Assembly (NCBI GenBank): GCA_964637565.1 | Contig: CAZWTY010000011.1 | Location: forward strand, 1-64,000 | Length of the DNA: 64,000 bases | Direction of reading: 5' to 3' | From: DYJE01 sp964637565 | Lineage (GTDB): Bacteria > Desulfobacterota > Desulfobacteria > Desulfobacterales > Desulfolunaceae | Shown here: in pieces, positions 44,927 through 53,426 of the stretch | Numbering within the stretch: the first letter of the stretch is position 1 | Layout: each line of letters opens with the position of its first letter | Notes under the pieces: generated by a model | What the model was told of the DNA's origin: nothing | The model's input: the letters and a program-made list of their open reading frames with translations, nothing else | Databases searched by the model: none | Made by a program: the position numbers and the translations under genes

Positions 44927-46228
44927 ATGAAGATTATCAGCACCCATAAAGGGACGGATTTTGACGCCCTGGCATCGGTCGTGGCGGCATCCCTGATCTA
45001 TCCGGACGCCGTGACCGTGATGAGCGACAACATGAATCCCAACGTCAAAGCCTTCCTTTCTCTCCATAAAGAGCTCTTTCATATCACAGCGCCGGGAGAT
45101 ATCAACCTTTCCGATGTAAAAACCCTGATCGCCGTCGACGTCTGTTCTTGGGGACGGATTGAGGGACTGGGAAAGCTCAAAGATCGAAAGGATCTTGAGA
45201 TCATCATCTGGGACCACCATGTGGGCGGGGATATGAACCCGACATGGAAATGCCAGGAACCCAAAGGTGCCACCGTCACCCTGATCGCCAGAAAACTGAT
45301 GGAGAACCGGACGCCGCTTACCCCGATCATCGCCACGCTTCTTCTTATGGGGATATATGAAGACACCGGGAACCTGACTTTTTCTTCGACCACGGCGGAG
45401 GACGCGGCCACCTGTGCCTTCCTCTTGGAGCGCAAAGCGGATCTGACGGTTTTGAATTCATTTTTAAGGCCCGCTTATGGTGAAAAGCAGAAAAACATCC
45501 TCTTCGACATGATGGGAACCACCCTCAGGCGAAAGATCAGGGGATACAAGCTCGCTTTCTGCCAGGTCGATCTTGAAGGCCATGTGGGAAATCTTTCCGT
45601 GGTGGTCAGCATGTACAGGGACCTGGAAAACGTGGACGGGGCCTTTGGCATATTCCATGAAAAGAAGAAAAACCGATGTATCGTCATCGGACGAAGCTCC
45701 AATGACGGTCTCGATATTGGAAAGCTGATGCGGAACATCGGGGGCGGGGGACACCCGGGCGCCGGGTCTGCTTTGATCCAGTCCGAATTTCTCAATCCTG
45801 AAGCGGTGATCGAAATGCTTTCCGAACTCATCGAAGGGCATCAGCGTTCATCGGTTCAACTGAACGATCTCATGTCCTACCCGGTTCAGACCGTTTCTTC
45901 GGACATGACCATGGAGGAGGTGGCCGGGCTTCTCCGAGAAAAAGGATATTCGGGTTTGCCCGTGGTCGAAAACGGCGCCATGGTCGGTGTGATTTCACGC
46001 AGGGATTTCAGAAAGATGAGAAAGGAATCCCATATGAAGTCTCCGGTGAAAGCCTACATGAGCACGGACATAATCACCATTGATGCGTCAAGAAGCCCCC
46101 TCGAAGCGGTTCGCCTGATGATCAAACACGATATTGGACGTGTCCCTGTAATCAAGGAAGGGGATATCATCGGAATCCTGACCAGAACCGATGTGATGCG
46201 GTATTATTACAATCTTCTCCCCGACTGA
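44927..46228 (+). CDS. DHH phosphoesterase with two CBS domains
   Basis: A 433-residue protein. The DHH domain has the metal ligands in HKGTDFDA (residues 7-14), Asp71 in VAVDVCS-like IAVDVC, and DHH at 96-98; the DHHA1 part carries GGGGHPGAGS near residue 273. Two CBS domains (about 310-370 and 375-430), which bind adenosyl ligands, follow. In deltaproteobacteria this arrangement is often fused to a poly(A) polymerase/CCA transferase domain; here the protein ends after the second CBS, so the nucleotidyltransferase part is absent. Function may be nucleotide or oligoribonucleotide hydrolysis controlled by ATP or AMP. Confidence 0.88.
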   Translation: MKIISTHKGTDFDALASVVAASLIYPDAVTVMSDNMNPNVKAFLSLHKELFHITAPGDINLSDVKTLIAVDVCSWGRIEGLGKLKDRKDLEIIIWDHHVGGDMNPTWKCQEPKGATVTLIARKLMENRTPLTPIIATLLLMGIYEDTGNLTFSSTTAEDAATCAFLLERKADLTVLNSFLRPAYGEKQKNILFDMMGTTLRRKIRGYKLAFCQVDLEGHVGNLSVVVSMYRDLENVDGAFGIFHEKKKNRCIVIGRSSNDGLDIGKLMRNIGGGGHPGAGSALIQSEFLNPEAVIEMLSELIEGHQRSSVQLNDLMSYPVQTVSSDMTMEEVAGLLREKGYSGLPVVENGAMVGVISRRDFRKMRKESHMKSPVKAYMSTDIITIDASRSPLEAVRLMIKHDIGRVPVIKEGDIIGILTRTDVMRYYYNLLPD

Positions 46229-46386
46229 TAATATCGTTCAGAGGAACCATCCTTAGATACCAGGCGTTTTAAGCATTTTCTTTGACTTTTGAAATTTTGT
46301 ATATTAACTGATTAAACGTTGTCATCAAATCCAATGCCTATCACCATGCCAATATTGTTGCGCCTCAGAACGATGGAGGATTGTTT

Positions 46387-48108
46387 ATGAAATGCCCTGA
46401 ATGCGGTTTTGAATGTCTTGACGGCGACTTGGAATGCCTTGCATGCGGGGTCCATATCGGTGCCGCCCTTGAAAACAAGGAAAAAGAACGCATCAGGGCC
46501 ATTGAGGCCAATGAAAGAAAAGCGCAATATGAGCTTGAGCTGAAAAAGGAGCTGGGTCTTATACCCGCAGATGATGAAAAAATCACACCTGCTCAAGGGA
46601 GCACCCTTGAAGAAACGTTCAAAAAAAAGCCGTCGTGCCCTAAATGCGGGACTGAACGGAAACCTGATGCGGTGGAATGCATACGCTGCGGGGTCATTTT
46701 CGATAAATTGAAATACGGCACAAACAACGTTGCGTCAAAAAGCACTGCGCCTTCTCCTGGTCAGAAACCTTCGGATGAGTCCGTCGAATCTGTCAAACCA
46801 GCCAAGTCCATGCCTGTCTTCGATGCGGATAAAACAGATGAAATCAACCTTGAGACACTTGATCAGCTTCTCAAAGAACATCCGGCAGAGCCCCGTGGCG
46901 ATGAGGCTTCTGGAAGTGGATTAGCTGACAACACCATGCATGTGACGGGGCATGATCCGAAAGATACGGCCTCTTTTGTCAAACCTGTTCGAAATTCTCA
47001 AGAGATGCCTCCAGATGAGGGTGCGGCTGTCCCAAAACCCCCTCGGACACGTGAGTTCAACATCAGATCTTTCCAGAAAAAAGAGACGACCTGGGATATA
47101 TACAGAAACAAAATAGTCCAGCGTTCAGAACATGCCATGACCAGGATCAGGGCATTGTGGAACTGGTTTGAAAATACATGCGGAAGCAGGAACAAAGCCC
47201 TTGTCAGCACCGGTATCATGCTCCTGGTCTTTGTGATTCTTTCTTTTTCACCAGCTATATACCACTGGAGCTCGTCTGTTTATCAAGGGTTTCAGGAGAA
47301 GGCGGAGTTGAAGCGGCAGAAAAACATCGCCAGTGAGTTTTTAAAAAATAAAGACGGAATCACAAAAAACATCAAACAGAATCTTGAAGCGGGGAATTTC
47401 GTGGAAGCTGAAAAGATTCTGGCCTTTTACGATGTTCCTCCCTTGAAAAAGGAATTGGTTTCACTTAAAAATTTTTATGAAGAAAAACAGATTTATAGGT
47501 CACTTGGTCAGATCCCCCGTGGGCAGTTCGAAAGTCTCTTCAAAGCGTATTCCAGGCTGGCAGAGCTGAATCCTCAAAATGAATCGTACAAAGAAGGGCT
47601 CGGTAAAGCTCGGCTGGAATATGCGGAAAGCCTTTACACCAAGGCTTCGGGCTACCACAACGCAGGCAAAAAAGATCCCGAAAAACTGGATCAGGGCATC
47701 CGCCTGATTAAAAAAGCGGTCGAGGTTATTCCTGGAGCCAGCAAATATCAAGCCCTGAAAGTCCGCATGATAAATGAGAAACTGCTTTTTTATGACGGCA
47801 ACGATAAAATTGCCATGGCTGTCCGTGACGACGGCATGGGCCAAAGACTTTTCAGCGGCCAGAGAAAAATCAGCGTCTGGGTCCTTAACAGAAGCCAGGA
47901 ACGGATCTTTATCAATGTTCAATATTTTACCATGCTTGGGAAAAATGGCTTGAAATACACGTACAACGATACTGGGAGCAAGCTCAGTGGAAAGCTGGAA
48001 CCCGGTGAGCAGACATTCGGGGAACTGTATTTCAGAACCGGAACGAGTCCTGCGAAAATTACGTTCCATCATTTGGTATGCGGTACGATATTCCGTGAAT
48101 TTCCCTGA
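46387..48108 (+). CDS. Zinc-ribbon membrane protein of unknown function
   Basis: A 573-residue protein with two zinc ribbons at the N-terminus, CPECGF...CLACG (about 3-23) and CPKCGT...CIRCG (about 81-101), a long low-complexity stretch rich in Pro, Ser, Asp and Glu, then one transmembrane helix (about 280-298) and a C-terminal periplasmic or extracytoplasmic part with helical repeats. The ribosome site GGAGG is seven bases before ATG 46387; TTG 46381 in the same frame is less likely. I do not recognise the whole protein. An adaptor that couples a cytoplasmic partner to an envelope domain is a possible role. Confidence 0.72.
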   Translation: MKCPECGFECLDGDLECLACGVHIGAALENKEKERIRAIEANERKAQYELELKKELGLIPADDEKITPAQGSTLEETFKKKPSCPKCGTERKPDAVECIRCGVIFDKLKYGTNNVASKSTAPSPGQKPSDESVESVKPAKSMPVFDADKTDEINLETLDQLLKEHPAEPRGDEASGSGLADNTMHVTGHDPKDTASFVKPVRNSQEMPPDEGAAVPKPPRTREFNIRSFQKKETTWDIYRNKIVQRSEHAMTRIRALWNWFENTCGSRNKALVSTGIMLLVFVILSFSPAIYHWSSSVYQGFQEKAELKRQKNIASEFLKNKDGITKNIKQNLEAGNFVEAEKILAFYDVPPLKKELVSLKNFYEEKQIYRSLGQIPRGQFESLFKAYSRLAELNPQNESYKEGLGKARLEYAESLYTKASGYHNAGKKDPEKLDQGIRLIKKAVEVIPGASKYQALKVRMINEKLLFYDGNDKIAMAVRDDGMGQRLFSGQRKISVWVLNRSQERIFINVQYFTMLGKNGLKYTYNDTGSKLSGKLEPGEQTFGELYFRTGTSPAKITFHHLVCGTIFREFP

Positions 48109-48119
48109 TAGAGGCAGAG

Positions 48120-48350
48120 CTAACGCGGGATCTTTGACAGTATGTCAAGGGCACGGTCATATTCATTGGGATACAGGTCCAAGGGAACCTTGGTCAAACC
48201 ACATGACGAATAGACCATATAGATAGCGCATGCCTCCTTGCAAGAGTGGCAATACCTTTCCTTGAACCGGTGGGCAATGGATTCGATTCTCATTTCATGG
48301 ATAAAAAAACTGCAACGATCCAGCAGTTCGCAGGTGGAAAGGACGGTCAT
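48120..48350 (-). CDS. Small Cys-rich conserved protein
   Basis: A 76-residue protein with the pattern CELLDRCSFF...YCHSCKEACAIYM...KVPLDLYPNEYDRA, six or more conserved-looking cysteines that could bind a metal or Fe-S cluster. I associate this pattern with small uncharacterised deltaproteobacterial proteins. ATG 48350 is chosen because GGGGG stands five bases upstream; the frame opens further to 48377. It lies between converging/diverging neighbours on the opposite strand. Confidence 0.65.
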   Translation of the reverse strand: MTVLSTCELLDRCSFFIHEMRIESIAHRFKERYCHSCKEACAIYMVYSSCGLTKVPLDLYPNEYDRALDILSKIPR

Positions 48351-48519
48351 ATCAACCCCCGAATTGTCATGTTCCAAACGATCGTGATGAGATGATCGTC
48401 CGGGATTGGAAAAAAAGCCCGTATCAGGAAATTCTGGTGGATTCTATCGTGTTATAAATTTCAATGCCATCTTTTTTTACCGGTATGATAAGTGGATAAA
48501 AAAGTACGACAGGAGAATC

Positions 48520-49458
48520 ATGGACGTTTCAACTTATCTCAAAAAATCAAAGAATACGTTAATCTATCTTGGGATCGTGGCCCTGATTGCCTTCCTGAGA
48601 TTCCTTTCAAGAAAGAACGCCATCGCTTTCATGCGTTCCGTGGGTTCTCTCGCATTTATTCTTGCTAAACACGAACGAAAAAATACGATCAAGCATCTGA
48701 CCATGGCCTTTGGAAAAGAAAAAACGAATGACCAGATCGAACAGCTGGCGAAAAGGGTATTTCTGAATCTTTCCGTCTGCGTCGCAGATGCGATCAGGCT
48801 TCCGGTCATGGTCAAGGACGGATTCATAGACGAGCTTGTGACCGCAGAAGGTTTTCATCATTTTGCAAACGCTGCGGACAGAAAAAAAGGGTTGATCGCC
48901 ATGACAGGCCACTTCGGGAACTGGGAACTTCTTGGGACCTGGATTGTGAGACATGGTTACCCCATCAAGGTTGTGGCAAAAAAATCTTATGACCCAAGAC
49001 TTGACAAACTGATTGTCGATTACAGAAACCAGGCTGGATATGCAAACACCGCAAGAGGCAGCGCAACCCGTTCTGTAGTGGATGGGCTTATGCATGGAGA
49101 AACCTTCGGGCTTCTGTTTGATCTGGATACCAAGGTAAAGGGTGTTTTTGTCGATTTTTTCGGGAAGCCGGCCCACACGGCAACCATTCCCGTCATTCTC
49201 GCTACGAAAATGAACGTTCCCATTGTCCCCATATTTATCAGGCTGACCCCTGACTTTAAATATGTGATCATGTGTCGCGAAGAACTCAAACTTGTGAATA
49301 CGGGAAACGAGGAACAGGATGTGATCACCAACACCCAGATCTGTTCAAACGTTTACGAGGACATGATCAGAAAATACCCTGAACAGTGGATTTGGATGCA
49401 CAGGAGATGGAAAAAGAAACCAGGGGACATCCTGCCTGGCGAGAAACCTGCCAAGTGA
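48520..49458 (+). CDS. LpxL/HtrB-family lipid A acyltransferase
   Basis: A 312-residue inner-membrane enzyme that adds a secondary acyl chain to lipid A. An N-terminal helix (about 15-31) anchors it, and the catalytic HX4E motif is HFGNWE at residues 131-136; a later ATIPVILATKMNVPIVPIF segment and a C-terminal YPEQWIWMHRRWKKK, conserved in the LPLAT family, follow. The frame opens at 48406, but ATG 48520 has AGGAG in place. Its presence supports a lipopolysaccharide outer membrane. LpxM or another member of the family cannot be excluded. Confidence 0.88.
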   Translation: MDVSTYLKKSKNTLIYLGIVALIAFLRFLSRKNAIAFMRSVGSLAFILAKHERKNTIKHLTMAFGKEKTNDQIEQLAKRVFLNLSVCVADAIRLPVMVKDGFIDELVTAEGFHHFANAADRKKGLIAMTGHFGNWELLGTWIVRHGYPIKVVAKKSYDPRLDKLIVDYRNQAGYANTARGSATRSVVDGLMHGETFGLLFDLDTKVKGVFVDFFGKPAHTATIPVILATKMNVPIVPIFIRLTPDFKYVIMCREELKLVNTGNEEQDVITNTQICSNVYEDMIRKYPEQWIWMHRRWKKKPGDILPGEKPAK

Positions 49459-49573
49459 CCTGCTTCACTGACATGTGTTTTCAGATGGATTAAGATGCAT
49501 CAAAAAGATGGGGACACGTACAGTCATGGAAATTGGGGATGACGGTGCGAAATTTTCGCGAAACCATAAAACC

Positions 49574-49602
49574 ATTGACATTATTAGCTTTGGTATTGGA
49601 TT
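49574..49602 (+). promoter_or_regulatory. Possible promoter before the envelope island
   Basis: A perfect TTGACA is present but the -10 region 17-18 bases later (GGATTA/GATTAA) is weak. It lies 167 bases before the transglutaminase-like gene, within the 310-base A+T-rich gap 49459-49768, in which I see nothing else. Confidence 0.3.
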
Positions 49603-49768
49603 AACGTGTTTATTGTGTTAAATTGGACACCGACAATATAGATTTAACATACGTCGGTTGGCTCCGTTCATCGTTTGAATGTAATTGTTTTGAAATTATT
49701 AAGTAAATTAATTCTTCAACGTATTGTGTGTGAATGAGCTAAAAGGCTATTTCTGGGGGGGATAGAAC

Positions 49769-51481
49769 ATGCCGGTAAATTATCGTTCTGTTTTTTGTCT
49801 TGTCTTGACGCTGGCTTTTTTACCATTGTTTTCAACAAACAGCCAGTCCGATGATTATCAGGATTATCTGAAAGCCCAGGCCGAGGATTTCCAGTCATAC
49901 AAAGATGAGCGTGACGCGGAATTCATAGGGTTTCTCAAGGACCAATGGAAGGAATACAATATTCACAAAGGGCTGACCCCCGATACCAACCCAAAACCTG
50001 TGAAACTTCCTGTAGCCGAACCCAAAGCCGCCCCGGTTTTACCCAAAAAACTCAAAAAAGTTAAAAAAGTCGATATCCCGAAAAAGAAACCGGTTGATTT
50101 TCCCGTGGAAGTCCCTGCTGAAAAGCCCGTGGTCGATCTTGCAGAGAAGCCACCGGTCAAGGTCGAATCCCTTAAAGATCTTCCCGTTGTCAAACCTCAG
50201 GAAAAACCCTATGTAAAACCCTTTGAACGTGTGGTTGAAACACCCGTTGAAAAAAAGACGCCGGAACCGGCACCCCAGATCGCTAAACCTGAGCCAGAAA
50301 TTTACACACGGCCTGAAGAGAAACCCGTTGACAGCGAACCGGTCAAAAAAGTTTCAAAACCCGCCCCCGTCAAAGAAGATACACGTAAAATAGCCATAAA
50401 AACAGATTTTTACATGACACCCGTGGTGATCTATGGCACGTACAACTTTCCAGTCATGAACGGGAGAGCGGTGAACAAGGAAATGATCGCCTCGTTCTGG
50501 GACAAAATGAGCCAGCTTGACTATGATTCAATCATTGCTCAGTCCCAGAAATACAGGATTGATTTGAAACTCAATGACTGGGGGTATCATTATATTCTGT
50601 ATCGGCTTGGTCTTGAACAGTACAAGGGAGACAAGAACATGGCCAATCTGTTCACTTGGTACATGTCGTCCAAGTCAGGTTATGAATCCAGAATTGGTTA
50701 CAACGACACCCAGGTTTTTCTTCTCATGCCATCAAAGAACAACCTGTACAGCATTCCCTTTCTGACCTTGAACAACAAAAAATACTATTCACTGTTTTAC
50801 GATGACAAACCTTCTTCATTTAAAAGTCTTTTCACCTACCAGGGAAGTTATCCTGATGCAAGGAAGTCCATGGATTTCGAACTGTCTTCATCACCGGACA
50901 TTCCCAAAGTGATGAAACAGAGAAACCTTGCCTTTGAAGTGAACAAGCAAGGCGTTGAGTTCAGTGCTGTTTACAACAAGAATATCGTTGATTTTTTCAA
51001 GTATTACCCACAGACCAACATGAAGGTGTATTTCGAGTCTTTTATGTCCCCGGAATTGGAATACGCACTTCTGACTGCTCTGAAACCCATGGTTGAAGGA
51101 AAAACGGAAGCTGAAGCTGTAAACAACCTTTTGAGTTTTGTTCAAAAAGCTTTCAGTTATAAAACGGACGATGGTCAGTTTGGACATGAAAAATACATGC
51201 TTCCTGAAGAGACCGTTTTTTATCCCTACTCGGACTGCGAGGACCGATCTTTTTTCTTTGCCTATCTTGTGCGAAAACTGGTAGGGCTTGAAGTGGTCGG
51301 GCTTGACTACCCCGGTCATGTCGCGACAGGTGTTCGTTTCAACGACAATCTTCCGGGGGATTACGTGGTAAACAACAATGTGAAATACATGGTGTGTGAC
51401 CCCACATATATCAACGCCACGCTGGGCATGGCCATGCCCCAGTACAAGAAAACAAAGCCGGAAGTGGTAAAAATCAGGTAG
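49769..51481 (+). CDS. Exported transglutaminase-like protein with Pro/Lys-rich spacer
   Basis: A 570-residue exported protein. A signal peptide (first about 27 residues) is followed by a Tyr/Asp-rich segment, then about residues 70-215 rich in Pro, Lys, Val and Glu (for example KPV, EKP and KKP units), a likely extended spacer through the cell wall. The C-terminal part contains a candidate transglutaminase/cysteine protease triad: Cys490 in SDCEDRS, His517 in PGHVATG and Asp544 in CDPTY. It could cross-link or cleave peptides at the wall. Downstream genes encode LPP20-type lipoproteins, so it may belong to the same envelope function. Start is supported by a purine-rich site GGGGG upstream. 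Confidence 0.72.
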   Translation: MPVNYRSVFCLVLTLAFLPLFSTNSQSDDYQDYLKAQAEDFQSYKDERDAEFIGFLKDQWKEYNIHKGLTPDTNPKPVKLPVAEPKAAPVLPKKLKKVKKVDIPKKKPVDFPVEVPAEKPVVDLAEKPPVKVESLKDLPVVKPQEKPYVKPFERVVETPVEKKTPEPAPQIAKPEPEIYTRPEEKPVDSEPVKKVSKPAPVKEDTRKIAIKTDFYMTPVVIYGTYNFPVMNGRAVNKEMIASFWDKMSQLDYDSIIAQSQKYRIDLKLNDWGYHYILYRLGLEQYKGDKNMANLFTWYMSSKSGYESRIGYNDTQVFLLMPSKNNLYSIPFLTLNNKKYYSLFYDDKPSSFKSLFTYQGSYPDARKSMDFELSSSPDIPKVMKQRNLAFEVNKQGVEFSAVYNKNIVDFFKYYPQTNMKVYFESFMSPELEYALLTALKPMVEGKTEAEAVNNLLSFVQKAFSYKTDDGQFGHEKYMLPEETVFYPYSDCEDRSFFFAYLVRKLVGLEVVGLDYPGHVATGVRFNDNLPGDYVVNNNVKYMVCDPTYINATLGMAMPQYKKTKPEVVKIR

Positions 51482-51619
51482 AAAACAAGGCTGTATACGC
51501 TTTAGAATATTATTCAAGTATTCTAAAGCACAAGATAAAATGAAGCGCGTGTTGTGAGAGTTTGAACTGCAAAGTAGACTTTGCATATTATTAATCAAAA
51601 TGAAGGAGAAAAAACGGGT

Positions 51620-52207
51620 ATGAAAAAAATTATAGTGATCATGGCTGTCCTTGCTGTTGCATGTGTTGCTTTTACAGGTTGCCAAAAAACCGGCAAAGTT
51701 TCTTCCAATCTTCCTGAATGGGTTCTTGTTCCTCCTGAAGGCGGGATTTCCGGTGTGGGTTCAGCTAAGGTAGGTCCTGCCGGTATGCAGACTGCAAGAA
51801 TCGAGGCCGCTGCAAACGCACGTGATGAAATTTCCCGCACTCTCAATGTCAGAGTGAAAAACATGATCAAAAATTTCACGGAAACAACGGGTGTTGGCGA
51901 TGCTCAGACCGTGGACAAAGTTTTCACCAACGTATCGAAACAAGTCTCAAAAGTTGACCTTTCAGGTTCTCAGATCAAAAAGGTGTTTCTTGATGAGAAA
52001 AACAATGAACTGCATGTTCTTGTTGCCGTTAACCCGGAAGTTGTCACCCAGGTGACCGATGCCATGAAACAGGCCGCCATTACAAGCATGAGAAATGAAC
52101 AGGCTCTCTGGCAGAAATTTCAGGCCAAAAAAGGTCACGAAGAACTGGAAAAGGAAATTGAAAAAGAGTTTGGCGAAGCCAAAGCCACCATGTCAGATGA
52201 TGAATGA
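51620..52207 (+). CDS. LPP20-family lipoprotein
   Basis: A 195-residue lipoprotein with lipobox FTGC at Cys20 (Gln at +2, consistent with outer-membrane sorting) and an LPP20 domain: LPEWV...GGISGVGSA near residues 29-50, then ARIEAAANARDEIS. The rest is helical and charged at the C-terminus. The frame opens at 51581, but ATG 51620 gives a standard signal peptide. It follows the transglutaminase-like gene by 138 bases and is followed by a terminator. Confidence 0.8.
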   Translation: MKKIIVIMAVLAVACVAFTGCQKTGKVSSNLPEWVLVPPEGGISGVGSAKVGPAGMQTARIEAAANARDEISRTLNVRVKNMIKNFTETTGVGDAQTVDKVFTNVSKQVSKVDLSGSQIKKVFLDEKNNELHVLVAVNPEVVTQVTDAMKQAAITSMRNEQALWQKFQAKKGHEELEKEIEKEFGEAKATMSDDE

Positions 52208-52258
52208 TCATCTGAATTATCAAGCCTGACCAAACGATTCGCTACCATCAAAACATAC

Positions 52259-52293
52259 CAGGGTGGTGTACGCCACCCTGAATGTTTTTTTTT
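52259..52293 (+). terminator. Intrinsic terminator/attenuator before the second LPP20 gene
   Basis: CAGGGTGG and CCACCCTG form a perfect 8-bp stem with a six-base loop, followed by AATG and nine Ts. It lies just before the GGGGGAGG ribosome site of the next gene, so read-through must be partial or an extra promoter must exist. Confidence 0.85.
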
Positions 52294-52310
52294 ATTCGGG
52301 GGAGGACTGT

Positions 52311-52703
52311 GTGAATCATAGTAAATTGGTGATTTTTATTTCGACATGCCTTTTTTTATTTGCTTGTACATCTGCCAAGCCTGTAATCAAACCATCATGG
52401 ATTCATAACTCCAGTGTTTCTGGGAAAGTCGCAGGGATAGGCATTTGTGGAATGCATGTCAACGGGGTCAATGCCCAACGCTCTCTTGCCATTAAGCGGG
52501 CTATTGATGAAATCGCTCTCCAGCTTGGAGTCAAGGTCAACAACGTCGCCCTTGTTGGAACGAAATCCGGCGCAGGTGGTGGGAGTTCTGTTGAAAGTTA
52601 CAGCTTTCAGACGGTTGAAGGGAGCGTGGTCAAGGCGGTTATCAAAGAAACCTGGAAAGATCCAAAAACCGAAGAGATATACGTCTGGATGGTGACGGAA
52701 TGA
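52311..52703 (+). CDS. Small LPP20-like lipoprotein
   Basis: A 130-residue lipoprotein starting at GTG 52311 with GGAGG upstream, lipobox LFAC (Cys at about residue 18), and an LPP20-like core KPSWIHNSS...GKVAGIGICG followed by an AIDEIALQLGVKVNN helix. An earlier ATG at 52263 lies within the terminator hairpin and would give no signal peptide directly, so GTG is preferred. It overlaps the next lipoprotein gene by four bases. Confidence 0.75.
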   Translation: MNHSKLVIFISTCLFLFACTSAKPVIKPSWIHNSSVSGKVAGIGICGMHVNGVNAQRSLAIKRAIDEIALQLGVKVNNVALVGTKSGAGGGSSVESYSFQTVEGSVVKAVIKETWKDPKTEEIYVWMVTE

Positions 52704-53332
52704 TTCGTTACATATTTCTTCTTGTTCTGTCGATTATTTCATTTTCTGGCTGCATACTGCTTGAACGCTCCGTCAATGTCACTGTCGGGAAGTCTGATGT
52801 TGCCTATATCCATGGAACATATGCCATCATGCCTTTCCAGGATAAAAGGGAATCTGTATCAAGAGATCTGGGATACAGCGCTGTTGACGCTATGACAGAC
52901 GCTTTTGAAACTGAATTTATCGGAGCTGGTTTCAAGGTTGTCGATCGAAGGAATATCCAAAGTGCGTTGGATGAGCTTAAGTTCTCATATCAGGGAGACG
53001 TTGACCCGGATCAGAGAAAACAGATCGGTAAACTGACGAATTCGGATGTCATGGTCATAGGGAAATTGAGAACATTTCACAATGCGTTATTTCAAAATTC
53101 CGCAAAGCCAGATAAACCGTCTAAATGCACATCCATCAGTTTTTCCGTGAAAGCGATCAATATTGAAACCGGAGAGATTGTCTGGACCGGTTCTTTGACA
53201 AAATCAACTGGTTACAAGGATGATTTCATATACGGATGCAACTGCGATGTTCTCAAATATTCGAACAGGGCCGCAGCCGATTTTATAAAAACCATTGTCA
53301 AAAAAATGCATATTCCACAAAACAACAACTGA
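52700..53332 (+). CDS. CsgG/LpoB-like lipoprotein
   Basis: A 210-residue lipoprotein with lipobox FSGC (Cys18) and a CsgG-type domain: YAIMPFQDKRES near residue 41, then MTDAFETEFIGAGFKVVDRRNIQ, KLTNSDVMVIGKL and VKAINIETGEIVWTGSL. The family includes the CsgG curli pore and the LpoB activator; this member is short like LpoB and no curli genes are present. It ends a three-gene plus-strand run before a strong bidirectional terminator. Confidence 0.8.
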   Translation: MIRYIFLLVLSIISFSGCILLERSVNVTVGKSDVAYIHGTYAIMPFQDKRESVSRDLGYSAVDAMTDAFETEFIGAGFKVVDRRNIQSALDELKFSYQGDVDPDQRKQIGKLTNSDVMVIGKLRTFHNALFQNSAKPDKPSKCTSISFSVKAINIETGEIVWTGSLTKSTGYKDDFIYGCNCDVLKYSNRAAADFIKTIVKKMHIPQNNN

Positions 53333-53361
53333 ATTAGCGCTTTATCCTGTTTGATGTAAAC

Positions 53362-53395
53362 AAAAAGCCTTCTTTCATCAAGAAGGCTTTTTTAA
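53362..53395. terminator. Bidirectional intrinsic terminator
   Basis: AAAAAGCCTTCTT and AAGAAGGCTTTTT pair perfectly around a five-base loop, with A- and T-runs suited to both strands. It separates the plus-strand lipoprotein genes from the converging LPP20/COG3014/LpoB genes. Confidence 0.9.
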
Positions 53396-53426
53396 TGTGA
53401 TAAATTGTGAACTTTCAATGATGATG

